A stretch of DNA of 53,516 bases from Candidatus Aminicenantota bacterium (GTDB lineage: Bacteria; Acidobacteriota; Aminicenantia; JAMOAD01): the NCBI GenBank assembly GCA_027061995.1, contig JAMOUT010000029.1, positions 1 to 53,516 of the forward strand. The letters are read 5' to 3'. Below the pieces are notes generated by a model, which saw nothing but the letters and a program-made list of their open reading frames with translations, ran no database searches and was not told the DNA's origin. Both the position numbers and the translations under genes were made by a program. Shown here in pieces: positions 16,123 through 27,000 of the stretch. Numbering within the stretch: position 1 is the stretch's first letter; every line of letters begins with the position of its first letter.

Positions 16123-17481
16123 ATGAGATATTTAATTCATGTTATAGATGATGAACCAATCATCCATGATATCCTTAAAAGGATATTCGAAGAAGATAAA
16201 TTCACACTTGAATTTTCAACAAACATGGAAGAGGCTGTTGAAAAACATAAAAAAAAGAGATATGACCTTGTTCTACTTGATCTTATGATTCCGGGGAGTT
16301 CGGGAATTCAAATTTTAAAAGAGATTAAGAAAACCGACTCGAATATTAAAGTAATCATAATCACCGCATACGGGACTTTGGAATCAGCAGTCGAAGCTAT
16401 GGATATGGGGGCAATAGACTATATTAATAAACCTTTTGACAATAGTGAATTAGTCTCAATAGTGGAAAAAGCATTAACTTCCTCAAATAAAAAAGATATA
16501 AATAAGATAAAAGACAGGATAGGTAAAACAGAAGCTTTTCATAATATTGTCGGAAACAGCAGATCTTTAACAGAGGTTATTGATAAAATAAGAAAAGTGG
16601 CAAAAACAAATAGCACAGTATTAATAGAGGGAGCAAGCGGCACGGGAAAAGAGTTAGTCGCGAGAGCCATTCACATGGAATCACTGAGAAGTTCATCTCC
16701 GTTTGTTGTAGCATATTCAGCTCCGGAAGAATTATTTGAAAGTAATCTTTTCGGACATAAAAAAGGTTCTTTTACAGGAGCAACTTCAGATAAAATAGGG
16801 TTAATAGAGATTGCTCACGGTGGAACACTATTTTTTGATGATATTGCGACGGTTTCTTTAACAACTCAGGCAAAACTTTTAAGAGTTATACAGGAAAAAG
16901 AATATATTGTTGTAGGAGGAACAAAAGTCAGAAAAGCTGATGTCAGAGTTATAGCGGCAACAAACCAAAATTTAAAACAGATGGTTGAACAAGGAAAATT
17001 CAGAGAGGATTTATATTATAGATTAAATGTTATAAAAATAGCATTACCCCCTTTAAGAAATCGTCGAGAGGATATCCCTTTGTTAGTGGATTATTTCATA
17101 AAAAAATATTCGGAAATTAACTCTAAAAAAATTGAATCAATAGATAAATCAGCTTTAGAGCTTTTAATAAACTATGGATGGCCCGGAAATATCAGAGAAC
17201 TTGAACATCTGATTGAAAGCATGGTTGTTCTTTCGGATAACAAAACATTAACCCTTAATGATATCCCCACCGAAATAAAGATGGGAAAAGAGCCTGAAAT
17301 AAGTAATATTTTAGAACTTGACGGAACTCCTTTAAAAGAGAAAATCGAGGAATTAAAGAGATTCCTTATTATAAAAGCTCTGAATAAAACGGGAGGAGTT
17401 CAAAATAAAGCCGCAAAACTTCTCGGATTAAAGCCAACCACTTTGAGTGAAATAATAAAAAGATTTGAAAAAGAGAGATAA
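16123..17481 (+). CDS. NtrC-family sigma-54-dependent response regulator (divergent AAA+ site)
   Basis: The product is 452 residues in three parts. The receiver domain (1-115) has acidic D10/E11, phospho-acceptor D53, T81 and K103. The AAA+ domain (about 135-370) has Walker A GASGTGKE (170-177), the sigma-54-contacting loop as GSFTGA (215-220), and sensor region FREDLYYRLNV. The Fis-type helix-turn-helix is at about 418-445 (NKAAKLLGLKPTTLSEII). Oddities are Walker B LFFDDI where LFLDEI is usual, so the catalytic Glu is Asp, and loss of the usual VNCAA segment before ESNLFGH. It may be a weak or specialised activator. AAGGA lies about seven bases before the ATG. No histidine kinase gene is adjacent. 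Confidence 0.9.
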   Translation: MRYLIHVIDDEPIIHDILKRIFEEDKFTLEFSTNMEEAVEKHKKKRYDLVLLDLMIPGSSGIQILKEIKKTDSNIKVIIITAYGTLESAVEAMDMGAIDYINKPFDNSELVSIVEKALTSSNKKDINKIKDRIGKTEAFHNIVGNSRSLTEVIDKIRKVAKTNSTVLIEGASGTGKELVARAIHMESLRSSSPFVVAYSAPEELFESNLFGHKKGSFTGATSDKIGLIEIAHGGTLFFDDIATVSLTTQAKLLRVIQEKEYIVVGGTKVRKADVRVIAATNQNLKQMVEQGKFREDLYYRLNVIKIALPPLRNRREDIPLLVDYFIKKYSEINSKKIESIDKSALELLINYGWPGNIRELEHLIESMVVLSDNKTLTLNDIPTEIKMGKEPEISNILELDGTPLKEKIEELKRFLIIKALNKTGGVQNKAAKLLGLKPTTLSEIIKRFEKER

Positions 17482-17486
17482 ATAAT

Positions 17487-18194
17487 ATGAAACTTATAAA
17501 ATATCTGACAGATCTCAGGGTTGATTCAAGAAGAAAGATAAAAGACCTTATTCTTGACGGAAAAGTTGAAGTTAACGGTAAAATTGTTTATGATTCCGCT
17601 TATCACATTAATCCGAAGGATAAAATTAAAGTTAAAGGGAAAAAAGTGGGAAAACCTCCGAAAAGAACATACCTTCTTTTTAACAAACCGAGAGGTTATC
17701 TTACGGCTGTCTCCGATAATCAGGGGAGACGAACAATCTATGATTTGCTCCCTTATGAACTGAGGAAACTGAAAGTCTATCCGGCGGGAAGGCTTGACAT
17801 GAATTCAGAGGGTCTTCTCTTCATAACAAATGACGGAGATATTGCGAATAAAATCCTAAACTCCAAACTTGAAAAACAGTATCTTGTAAAAGTGTCGGGT
17901 TTTCCCGAGCAAAAAAAAATAGAGTATTTAAAAAGAGGTGTAGTCCTATATAAAAAGATTAAAACAAAACCTTGTAAAATAAGATTATTAAGAAAAACAA
18001 AATCAAACAGTTGGTATGAAGTTATCTTAACCGAAGGGAAAAAGAATCAGATAAGAGAGATGTTTAAAACAATCGGACATAGCGTCTTAAAATTAAAAAG
18101 GGTGAGAATCGGACAATTTGTTATTAAAGGGATACCCCTCGGAAAATATAAAATTTTATCGGAAGATCATATAAAAAAGATTTTTCAGGAATAA
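17487..18194 (+). CDS. rluB: 23S/16S rRNA pseudouridine synthase, RsuA/RluB family
   Basis: The 235-residue protein has an N-terminal S4 RNA-binding domain (about 1-58: LTDLRVDSRRKIKDLILDGK, VEVNGK) and a RsuA/RluB/E/F catalytic domain. The catalytic Asp is in AGRLDMNSEGLL; LFNKPRGYL and GKKNQIREMF are further signatures. It isomerises a uridine in rRNA. RluB is the most likely member given the presence of S4 and the length, but RluE/F or RsuA specificity cannot be excluded. It starts five bases after the regulator gene and its stop overlaps the next start by one base (TAATG). Confidence 0.85.
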   Translation: MKLIKYLTDLRVDSRRKIKDLILDGKVEVNGKIVYDSAYHINPKDKIKVKGKKVGKPPKRTYLLFNKPRGYLTAVSDNQGRRTIYDLLPYELRKLKVYPAGRLDMNSEGLLFITNDGDIANKILNSKLEKQYLVKVSGFPEQKKIEYLKRGVVLYKKIKTKPCKIRLLRKTKSNSWYEVILTEGKKNQIREMFKTIGHSVLKLKRVRIGQFVIKGIPLGKYKILSEDHIKKIFQE

Positions 18195-19225
18195 TGTATT
18201 CAGTATTATTAATCGGAGCGGGAAGATCGGGGGTCCTTTTCGAGAAAGACCCTTTAAGGGTAAAACCCGCCTCGCATCTCGGGGCGATTTTAAAATTTAA
18301 AAACAGACTAAAACTTATAGGTGTTTGCGATATAGACAAATCATTAAAAAATGATATTATTGATATAGCGGGAGATATTGATTTTTATACTGATTATAAA
18401 ACAGCTTTAAAATCATTAAAACCTGACATAGCCGTTATCTCGACATGGACAAACACTCATAAGGATATTTTCATAGAAGCGATTAATTCAGGGGTAAAAG
18501 GGGTTGTTTTGGAAAAACCTGTCGCAAAAAACATTAAAGAGGCGGAAGAGATGTTGTCGGTGTGGAAAAAACGGAAAATACCCGTAGTGGTAAACCATGA
18601 AAGAAGATGGGATAGAAAATATATAATCGCAAAAAGATTGATTATGGAGGGATACATAGGAAAAATTAAAACAGTTTACGGGAAAGTCCTCCTCGGCAAT
18701 ATTTCTGAAAAATATGAAAAACAAATTCTTGAAATCGAAGGGGGAGGACCACTTATCCATGATGGAACACATCTTATAGATCTTTTTTACTATTTCTTCG
18801 GAGAATTGAATATCAGGGATATCCGTATTAAAAAAGGTAAATTCATAGAAAAAACAGTAATAGGTCTTTTAATGACACAACATAATATCCCTGTTATCTT
18901 TGAGGTCGGAGGAGAACGGGAGTATTTTCATTTTATTATTGAGATAGAGGGAACAAAAGGGGTGATAAAAGTTGGCAATGGAATAAAAGAATTATATATA
19001 TCCGAAAACAGTAAAAGATACTCAGGTTTTAAGGATCTTATACCTAAAAAATTTCCTCTGGAACTGATAAAAGATATCCCCGGATTTTTAGGTCCCTATA
19101 TTGAAATTCTGAATTCACTTGACAATAACAGATTACCGAATTCAAGCCTTTATGACGGAATAAAAACACTTAAATTGATATATTCAATATACGATAATAA
19201 TAACAAAACAAATAATCCGAAATAA
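18194..19225 (+). CDS. Gfo/Idh/MocA family NAD(P)-dependent oxidoreductase
   Basis: The 343-residue protein has a Rossmann fold with the nucleotide loop GAGRSG (8-13), the family EKP motif in VVLEKPVAKNIKEAEEML, and the catalytic-region His in HDGTHLIDLFYYFFGE. The C-terminal half is the alpha/beta substrate domain. Enzymes of this family oxidise or reduce sugars, inositols or related polyols; the substrate is not evident. It is the last gene of the DUF58 operon, overlapping the pseudouridine synthase stop by one base. Confidence 0.88.
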   Translation: MYSVLLIGAGRSGVLFEKDPLRVKPASHLGAILKFKNRLKLIGVCDIDKSLKNDIIDIAGDIDFYTDYKTALKSLKPDIAVISTWTNTHKDIFIEAINSGVKGVVLEKPVAKNIKEAEEMLSVWKKRKIPVVVNHERRWDRKYIIAKRLIMEGYIGKIKTVYGKVLLGNISEKYEKQILEIEGGGPLIHDGTHLIDLFYYFFGELNIRDIRIKKGKFIEKTVIGLLMTQHNIPVIFEVGGEREYFHFIIEIEGTKGVIKVGNGIKELYISENSKRYSGFKDLIPKKFPLELIKDIPGFLGPYIEILNSLDNNRLPNSSLYDGIKTLKLIYSIYDNNNKTNNPK

Positions 19226-19237
19226 GCATGCCTGAGC

Positions 19238-19285
19238 ACCCTTTAATATCAATGGTTTTCACAGAAACCATTGAATTTCAAGGGT
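19238..19285. repeat. Extended imperfect palindrome
   Basis: The inner stem is CAATGGTTT (19250-19258) with AAACCATTG (19265-19273) around a 6-base loop. Outer arms ACCCTT (19238-19243) and AAGGGT (19280-19285) also pair. It lies just after the MocA stop. It may act as a transcript-end structure, though no T run follows, or be the end of a lost mobile element. Confidence 0.6.
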
Positions 19286-19564
19286 TTGTAATTGCACAAT
19301 ATTTGTTCATCTTAATCAGAAATACATATAATTTGGGCTTTTACAACCTATTTTCCGATTTTTCACAATCTATGTTAAAAACTTTGGATAGAAATTATAA
19401 AAATATAGCGTAAGTCTCACATAATGCCGTTTTTTAAATTGATGAGTTAAAAAACAGTATCCGTTTATCAACAAATATATTAATTAATGAGCAATCCGAC
19501 AATTAAAGATAAAGATAATTTATAAATGAAATCAGTTTTTTTATCTTTTTTAAGATTAAAGCCA

Positions 19565-19606
19565 CCCTTTTTTCGGAAAAAAAGGGAGTTTTTCAAACTC
19601 TTTTTT
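19565..19606 (+). terminator. Two adjacent hairpins with a T run, likely terminator
   Basis: The first stem is CCCTTTTTT (19565-19573) with AAAAAAGGG (19578-19586). Next to it GAGTTT (19586-19591) pairs with AAACTC (19595-19600), followed by six T. The second stem is short, so termination strength is uncertain. Confidence 0.45.
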
Positions 19607-20027
19607 CTTTCATAATTGAATTAAAAACAATTTAACATATTATAGTCCTATTTTCCCGCTGGCTTGTTTCGATTAAACTTAACTTATAACACTGTTTTTA
19701 ATTCTTTGTTAATAAAAAAGTTTTTAGTATCATTCATTCTTTTCTTTGTCTTTTATAAAAAACAAACAAAAATATCTTTTTGAAAATCCGAAATTATCCG
19801 TAATTAAATAAAATATTTTAAATTTAATCTCTTTTCTTCCGCTCAAATAAAAGCCTCTCTTATGCTTTATGATAGTCCGGGGATAAAAAGACTTTATATA
19901 AAATCTTCAGGTTTTTTCCTTATCAGATAAGCATCGAATGTTTCAATATTTTATTTAATTGATAAAGGTGGTAAAATATAGATATTAAAATTCGAGTAAG
20001 AATTTAGTTTACTTCAAGGAGATAAAG

Positions 20028-20585
20028 ATGGAAGATAAAGGAATAACCTTTAAAGGGACTACAATATTGGCTCTGAGAAAAGGGAAGGAAACAGTTATAG
20101 GGGGAGACGGACAAGTAACTCTCGGTAATACTGTAATTAAAAGCAATGCTCTTAAAATAAGAAGACTTTACAAAGAAAGCGTTCTTGCGGGATTTGCAGG
20201 CTCAACCGCAGACGCATTCACACTTTTCTCTAAATTTGAAACAAAGCTTGAAGAATACAGAGGAAATTTAAGAAGAGCGGCTGTGGAATTGGCAAAAGAA
20301 TGGCGTTTGGATAAATATCTCAGAAGACTTGAGGCATTGCTTATTGTTGCTGATAATGAAACTATATTTTTAATCTCGGGCTCAGGTGATATTATTGAGC
20401 CTGAAGATGATATAATAGCAATAGGTTCAGGAGGCTCTTATGCTCTCGCTGCCGCAAGAGCTTTGATAAGAAATACAAAATTAAAACCACGGGATATAGT
20501 TGAAAAATCTCTTGAGATAGCGGCTGAAATATGTATTTACACGAATAAAAATATTAACATAGAGGTGATAAAAGATGGAAAATAA
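20028..20585 (+). CDS. hslV: ATP-dependent protease proteolytic subunit HslV
   Basis: HslV forms the dodecameric threonine-protease core of the HslUV (ClpYQ) protease in the cytoplasm. The catalytic Thr should be T11 in [12 protein letters not shown], exposed after removal of a ten-residue leader ([10 protein letters not shown]), longer than the single Met in E. coli. [24 protein letters not shown] and [15 protein letters not shown] are family signatures. AAGGAG lies six bases before the ATG. It begins a nine-gene run ending with mfd. Confidence 0.97.
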   Translation: MEDKGITFKGTTILALRKGKETVIGGDGQVTLGNTVIKSNALKIRRLYKESVLAGFAGSTADAFTLFSKFETKLEEYRGNLRRAAVELAKEWRLDKYLRRLEALLIVADNETIFLISGSGDIIEPEDDIIAIGSGGSYALAAARALIRNTKLKPRDIVEKSLEIAAEICIYTNKNINIEVIKDGK

Positions 20586-21960
20586 TAATAAAATCATGAA
20601 TTATTACAGAGGGCAGGAATTAACTCCGAAAGAGATAGTCGAAGAATTGGATAAATATATAGTTGGTCAAAAGGATGCAAAGAAATCCGTGGCAATAGCT
20701 TTAAGAAACAGATACAGAAGAAAACTTTTACCCAAAGATATAGCTGAAGATATAGCTCCGAAAAATATTTTAATGATAGGTCCCACAGGAGTCGGAAAAA
20801 CAGAGATAGCAAGAAGACTTGCAAAACTCACCTCCTCCCCTTTCCTAAAGATTGAAGCATCAAAATTCACGGAGGTGGGATATGTGGGAAGAGATGTTGA
20901 AACAATGATAAGGGATCTGACCGAAATCGCTATCCATATGGTAAAATCTCAAAAAGTAAAAGAGGTGAAAAGCAAAGCTGAAAAAAGCGTAGAGGAAAGA
21001 CTTTTGGATATTATATACCCCCCCCCGAAACAAACTCGTGAAGGATATCCCGATGATTATGACGAAAGATTGAAGAGATGGAAAAAAAACAGGGAAAATT
21101 GGAGGGAGAAATTAAGAAAAGGGGATCTTGATAATAGAAAAGTTGAAATTGATGTTAAGGAAAGAGGGGTCAAACCTCTTGAGATTTTTTCAAACTCCGG
21201 GCTTGAAGAGATAGGGATATCAATACAAGGGATATTCCCCGATATGTTCCCTTCAAAAACAAAGAAAAAAAGCATGAATATTTCAGATGCAAAAAAATAT
21301 CTTCTTGAAGAGGAAGAAAGAAATATGATTGATATGGATGAGGTTGTAAACATTGCTCTCCAACTGGTCGAGCAAACGGGAATAATTTTCCTTGATGAAA
21401 TCGATAAAATAGCCGGAAGAGAGGGGGGCAGAGGTCCCGATGTTAGCAGGGAAGGTGTTCAGAGAGATCTTTTACCTCTAATAGAAGGAACTTCTGTTTA
21501 TACAAAATACGGAATAGTGAAAACAGACCATATCCTTTTTATTGGAGCAGGAGCTTTTCATGTTTCAAAACCTTCGGATCTTATACCTGAACTTCAAGGA
21601 AGATTCCCTATTAGAGTTGAACTTCATGCTCTCGGGGAAAAAGAGTTTGTCAGAATATTAAAAGAGCCGAAAAATGCACTTACAAAACAATATATAGCTC
21701 TAATGTCAACCGAAGATGTAAAGATTGATTTTACGGAAGATGCAATACACGAAATAGCAAGACTTGCTGAAAAAGTTAATCAGGAGACTGAAAACATAGG
21801 AGCGAGAAGACTTCATACCATCATAGAAAAAGTAATGGAAGAGGTTTCTTTTAATGCCCCCGACTTAAAGGGAAGAAATATTAAGATAGATAAAAAATAC
21901 ATAGATGAAAAGCTTCAGGATATAGTTCAAGATCATGATCTTTCAAAGTATATACTATGA
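20575..21960 (+). CDS. hslU: HslU ATPase of the HslUV protease
   Basis: HslU is the AAA+ unfoldase that feeds HslV. Walker A is GPTGVGKT (69-76), the pore loop region is YVGRDVE, and Walker B is [13 protein letters not shown]. The family-specific I domain lies between, including a Pro/Lys-rich stretch ([16 protein letters not shown]). The C terminus ends KYIL, in keeping with the short tail that docks into HslV. The start overlaps the end of hslV by 11 bases with AGGTG upstream. Length 461 is normal. Confidence 0.97.
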   Translation: MENNNKIMNYYRGQELTPKEIVEELDKYIVGQKDAKKSVAIALRNRYRRKLLPKDIAEDIAPKNILMIGPTGVGKTEIARRLAKLTSSPFLKIEASKFTEVGYVGRDVETMIRDLTEIAIHMVKSQKVKEVKSKAEKSVEERLLDIIYPPPKQTREGYPDDYDERLKRWKKNRENWREKLRKGDLDNRKVEIDVKERGVKPLEIFSNSGLEEIGISIQGIFPDMFPSKTKKKSMNISDAKKYLLEEEERNMIDMDEVVNIALQLVEQTGIIFLDEIDKIAGREGGRGPDVSREGVQRDLLPLIEGTSVYTKYGIVKTDHILFIGAGAFHVSKPSDLIPELQGRFPIRVELHALGEKEFVRILKEPKNALTKQYIALMSTEDVKIDFTEDAIHEIARLAEKVNQETENIGARRLHTIIEKVMEEVSFNAPDLKGRNIKIDKKYIDEKLQDIVQDHDLSKYIL

Positions 21961-22931
21961 TATATAAAAAATATTTTTTTATTATTATTTTTTTATTCTT
22001 CGCAAGTTGCGGACAAAGAGCGGATCTTATAATAAAACCACTCCCGATACCTCTTCCCCCTTCGGAAATCAAAATTTCACAAAGGGGTGATAATCTGATT
22101 CTCAAATTAAAATATCCCGAAAAATTTAAAAACGGAGATCCTTATAACAAGCTGGACAAGATAGAGATACAAGGTTATTATCAATATGTAAATGATAAAG
22201 ATAATAATATAAATTTCAGCTCTTTATACTCGAAAGAAAACATTGTTTTTGATAATAACAATGAGACAATCGTGAAATTCAAATTACCGGATAAGACAGG
22301 TAAAATAATTTTTTATATAGTTTCAAATTACAAAAAATACTATAAAAAAAGTGAACTGCAACAAGTTGATTTTATAAAACCATTAAAACCTCCGTTTCTT
22401 AAAAAACCGGAAATATCAGAGGAGGGAATAATACTCTCGTGGAAATCAGATACAGGTTTTCCCTATTATGCAATTTACAAGAATGATTTTAAGAAAAATT
22501 ATAAAATTATTGACGGATTAAATGATAGCTTTATTGATTCCAATATTGAATACAATAACAAAGTAAAATACTCCGTAACAGGAATATCCAAACAATCGCC
22601 GCCCCTAATTGAAACAGCTCTTTCAAACATCAGAGAAATAATACCAAAAGATATTTTCCCACCTCCGAAAGTTACCAATATAAAATATCTTTATCTGCAA
22701 AAAAACAAAATCTTGATAAATTGGGACAAAGTCTCGGCAAAAGATTTAAAAGGGTATAATCTTTATTATAGATTAGGAAAAAACAAATTTAGAAAATATA
22801 ATAAAGAACCTATCCCTGAAAATACCATTACAATAAATTCTCCGAAAAGAAAAATAATAAGTATATATATATGCAGCATTGATGTTGCGGGAAATGAAAG
22901 CGAAAAATCGGAAATAATAGAATTAAAATGA
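21957..22931 (+). CDS. Lipoprotein with fibronectin type III-like repeats
   Basis: The 324-residue product starts with a lipoprotein signal (FFASC, Cys19). After a Pro-rich linker ([11 protein letters not shown]) there are about three beta-sandwich modules. The last two end in patterns typical of FN3 domains ([14 protein letters not shown] and [13 protein letters not shown]). It probably sits on the outer membrane or in the periplasm. Its ATG overlaps the hslU stop (ATGA), an unexpected partner for a protease operon. Function unknown. Confidence 0.75.
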   Translation: MIYKKYFFIIIFLFFASCGQRADLIIKPLPIPLPPSEIKISQRGDNLILKLKYPEKFKNGDPYNKLDKIEIQGYYQYVNDKDNNINFSSLYSKENIVFDNNNETIVKFKLPDKTGKIIFYIVSNYKKYYKKSELQQVDFIKPLKPPFLKKPEISEEGIILSWKSDTGFPYYAIYKNDFKKNYKIIDGLNDSFIDSNIEYNNKVKYSVTGISKQSPPLIETALSNIREIIPKDIFPPPKVTNIKYLYLQKNKILINWDKVSAKDLKGYNLYYRLGKNKFRKYNKEPIPENTITINSPKRKIISIYICSIDVAGNESEKSEIIELK

Positions 22932-23449
22932 TTAATCATCTGCTTTATTATAAGCAAAAGGATACAATCGAAAAAGGATATATAAAAAACGGTTTTCTTT
23001 TTAATAAAGAAGATCAAAGGATTTTATTCAAAGGGATAAAACCCATTATTAAGCGGGAGTTTGTAAAAGATATACAACTCCCATATAAAATTCACCCCGC
23101 CGTCATTCATAAACAAACTATCAATAAACATATCAACATTAAAATAGGTTTCATTTTTTCAAATAATAGGAAAGATTTTATTATGGGGTTAAAAACAGGC
23201 AATGAATATATTATCTTAAACCCTATTATTGTTTCTTCCTCTTTACTATTGGATAAAAAGCAAAATATATCTGTATTTGTTGACGGTAAAAAAAAACTAT
23301 CATTTAAATCAAAACCCGAAATATATAATAACATTGCTTTACTTGACTTTTATCCTATTATTGATAAAATATTTTACGATTTTGGGCAGCTTGATGCTGT
23401 TATTGATAAAACAAATATTATAGTGAGTTTTAAATTTAACGGAGGTTAA
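22928..23449 (+). CDS. Protein of unknown function
   Basis: The 173-residue protein has no signal peptide or membrane helix and I do not recognise it. It is beta-rich with many Ile, Lys and Asn. It overlaps the lipoprotein gene by ATGA and ends one base before transaldolase, so it is surely translated as part of this operon. Confidence 0.65.
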   Translation: MINHLLYYKQKDTIEKGYIKNGFLFNKEDQRILFKGIKPIIKREFVKDIQLPYKIHPAVIHKQTINKHINIKIGFIFSNNRKDFIMGLKTGNEYIILNPIIVSSSLLLDKKQNISVFVDGKKKLSFKSKPEIYNNIALLDFYPIIDKIFYDFGQLDAVIDKTNIIVSFKFNGG

Positions 23450-23450
23450 C

Positions 23451-24095
23451 ATGAAAATTTTTTTAGATACCGCTAATATTGGAGATATTAAAAAGGGGGT
23501 TGCTTGGGGAATCGTTGACGGGGTTACTACAAATCCCACACTAATTTCAAGAGAGGGCTTTAAAGATTATAAAAGTGCATTAAAAGAGATTTGTGATATT
23601 GTTAAGGGACCTGTCTCAGCCGAAGTAATATCCACGGATTCCGAAGGGATGATAAAAGAGGGAAAAGATTTATCAAAAATAGACGAGAATATAGTTATAA
23701 AAATTCCCGCAACTCTTGAAGGTTTAAAAGCCGTAAAACAATTGACTAATGAAAACATAAAGACTAATGTTACCCTTATTTTCTCTCCCTCTCAAGCTCT
23801 CCTTGCTGCAAAAGCGGGAGCAACATATGTCAGCCCTTTTGTGGGAAGACTTGATGATATAAGCAGTGGCGGGATGGAGCTTATTGAAAAAATTGTTGCA
23901 ATCTTTGATAATTACCTGATAGATACAAAGGTTATAGTCGCCTCAATAAGACATCCTCTCCATTTTGTGGAATCAGCCTTAATCGGGGCGGAAGTTGCCA
24001 CTATCCCTTTTCCTGTCCTCGGAAAACTTATGAAACACCCTCTGACTGACATTGGAATCGAACGATTTCTTAATGATTGGAAGAAAAACCAATAA
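23451..24095 (+). CDS. tal: Small transaldolase (TalC/fructose-6-phosphate aldolase family)
   Basis: The 214-residue single-domain protein matches the short transaldolase family (class I aldolases forming decamers): [10 protein letters not shown] at the start, [10 protein letters not shown], the Schiff-base Lys K84 in [27 protein letters not shown], and [11 protein letters not shown]. It transfers dihydroxyacetone units in the non-oxidative pentose phosphate pathway. Fructose-6-phosphate aldolase activity is the alternative. GGAGG precedes the ATG. rpiB in this window belongs to the same pathway. Confidence 0.93.
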   Translation: MKIFLDTANIGDIKKGVAWGIVDGVTTNPTLISREGFKDYKSALKEICDIVKGPVSAEVISTDSEGMIKEGKDLSKIDENIVIKIPATLEGLKAVKQLTNENIKTNVTLIFSPSQALLAAKAGATYVSPFVGRLDDISSGGMELIEKIVAIFDNYLIDTKVIVASIRHPLHFVESALIGAEVATIPFPVLGKLMKHPLTDIGIERFLNDWKKNQ

Positions 24096-27000
24096 ATGAA
24101 AAAGATATTTAAATATATCGGTTTTTTTTTGCCTTTTTACTAATAATTTTCACCGTTCTTTTCGGGTGGCAAAGGGTTGTTTCTCAACTCCTTATTAATA
24201 AATACATAACAAATGTAAATAGTGTAAAATACTATTATTTTCCTTTAAAAGTAAAACTGCTGAAGGTAGAGGAAATATCAAAATCAATCTCTTTTAAAGC
24301 CCTTTCCACGGAATTTAAACTTGATAATTTTGATATTTTTCATCTGAGAACAAATTTTAAAATTCTATTAAAAAATCCGGAATTATCAATCAATTTCAAG
24401 AAAAACTCAAAAAGTAAAAATAATTCGATAAAATTACCAAAAATAAATTTTTACGGAAAGTTTCAAAATGGTGTGATAAATCTGAGTATGGATGGATTTG
24501 AATTCAAATCTTCCGGAACAAACGGCAAATTTTTAAAACAAAAAGATACCATTTTTATAAAAACAGTTTCAAAAAAACTTCATGTAAAAATCGGAGATTA
24601 TTCTTTCGATGGCTTCGGGAAAATTGATCTCGTAATATCAAAAGGGGAAAAACTTATTTTCAAAAACCTCAAAATCTATTCCCACGGGATGAATATTAAA
24701 GGTAAGGGTAATATAAACCTTGATAAAAGGATAAGATATTCTTTCAGTTTAAAACCAAACGGAAATTTGACGGAAGTTCAGAAAATATTTGATTTACCTT
24801 TCATTTTTGAAGGTAATGGAGGGGGAGAAGTTATAATATTTAACGATAAAAATGATAGAAGCATTGTTAATATCTCTCTTTTCGGAAAAGATGGGAATAT
24901 AGGCTCTCTTTTTGTTCACAATATTAACTCATTTATTAAAATAAAGGGTAAAAATCTTGATTTTGATGTTAAGGCTGATGATAAGACTGTAAAAGGAAAG
25001 ATAAGAAGAGAAAAACTCATAGTTGAAATAAAAAGACTCTCTTTTTCCGATTTTTTAAAACTATATAAAACAGAGTTACCTTTTGAATCAATGTGTAATA
25101 CGAATTTAACACTCAACCTTAAAACAAATATTCTCAAAGGAAAAGCTAAATGTAATATGACAAGCGATGATTCCGGAAAAAGATTGATTTTCCGGGGTGA
25201 TCTATCATATAATTACAATATTAATAGCGGACTTTTAAAAGTAAATGGCGATAATCTAATAGGCGATGAAAATGACCGAATTAATCTGAATGCTCAAATA
25301 AATTTTATAAAAGAGAGATATAATCAGTTTAATATACAAGGGAAAGTTATTAGTTTGGAAAAATATCTTCCCGCAATAAAATATTTCACTGATTTGGATT
25401 TTTCAGTTTGGAAGCCAGAAGGAGATGGAAAATTCAAAATAGATATAAAGGGAAAATTTCTAAACCCTCATATAAACGGAAACCTCATATTTGATGATTT
25501 ACTTTTACAAAATGTTTATATAGGAAGTGCCAAGGCTGATTTTGTTTTAAATAATAAAATCACAAACGGTTCTTTTAATTTCAATGGTGCTAAATATAAA
25601 GGAAAAGGGAGATTTACTTCGAGCAAGACAACAAAAATTGATATTACCGTTGATAAATCTGATGTCAAAGGGATAAATAAAATATTCGAGTTAGAACTAC
25701 CGATTAAAGGAGATTTAAGCGGTGATTTTAATATAGATATTTTTAATGAGGATGAATATATCATACGAGGGAAAGCTAAAGGGTGGCGATTTTTCTATGG
25801 TTCCGAACAATTCTCTGATTATGCCGCGAATATTATTATTAACACAAAGGGGGAAAAAGAGGATTCCATCTTTTATTTAAATAATATTGATGCCATCTAT
25901 AATAAAGGTAAATTACATGGTTTTATAAAACTTACTTACAATAAAAAAGATTATAAGAGTTTTGATATAAATCTTAATTGTAATAACTCCAAATTATCAT
26001 CTTATTATAAAGAGTTGGAAGGGGACATAAATTTTTTACTTGCCGGAAAAGGGTTATTTGGTAAAGATATAATTAAATTTAAAGCGAACTCAAATAATTT
26101 CAGATTTATTTCAGAGACATCCTTTCCCATAAAAATAGACGGGGAGATAACCCCTTATCAGAACTTTATTTTTCTGAACACAAATATAAATTCCGAGGAT
26201 AATGCTCTTAAATCAACAATTAAAGGGGAGATAAATTGGGAAAAAGAGAACTTATCATTAAATTTCAAACTCTATACAAACAATATAAATTATATTCTTC
26301 CGTGGAATTATAACAAAGGGGAGATGGAAATTAATGCAAATATAGCTGGCAAATGGGAAAATTTACAATATAACGGGACTATACAAGCTGACGGAGAAAC
26401 TCTTGCCATTCCGGAATACTCACAAAGCATAGACAATTTTAAAATATTTTCCATAATTAACAATAATAGAATAGATATCTCAAAAATATCCGGCGAACTG
26501 GGGGGAGGAAATATCTCAGGCTCAGGCTATATCTCTCTATTCAAAGGGAAACTAAAAGATTTGAATATCGATCTTTCCGGCAAGGATATGATTTTAATTC
26601 CCATGGAAAAGGTGAAAGGTAATGCTGATGCTAAAATAAATATGAAATATGACAATCAAAAAATCAAAATAGAGGGTAAAGTAACAGTTAAAAAGATGGA
26701 ATGGAAAAGGGAGTTTGAAGAGGGGGTGAGTTTTTCTTCAAGCACCGATTTTTCAACGGAAAAATCATCAATAATAAGGAATTTTTATTTTGACATACAA
26801 TTTGTATCAAACGGAAATAGTTGGGTTAAAAACTCCCTTTTTGAAGGGGAGATATCTTATGATTTTAATATAAAGGGAAATTATCTTAATCCGGTGATCA
26901 TAGGAGAGATAAAAACTAAAAAAGGGTTTATAAATTTTTCCGATCAAAAATTCAATATCATCAAAGGGAACCTTTATTTTGATAACCCCTATTATATTAA

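Larger units (their letters stand above)
19226..20027. other. 800-bp gap without a convincing gene
   Basis: The stretch between the MocA gene and hslV is strongly AT-rich. It contains a long imperfect palindrome (19238-19285) and two adjacent hairpins, the second with a T run (19565-19606). A 61-codon frame at 19228 has no ribosome binding site and is interrupted in sense by the palindrome, so I do not call it. No tRNA, CRISPR or IS gene is visible. Confidence 0.5.

Noticed and set aside
19228-19413. 61-codon frame after the MocA gene
   Set aside because: No ribosome binding site, no recognisable motif, and its first third is the palindrome at 19238-19285.
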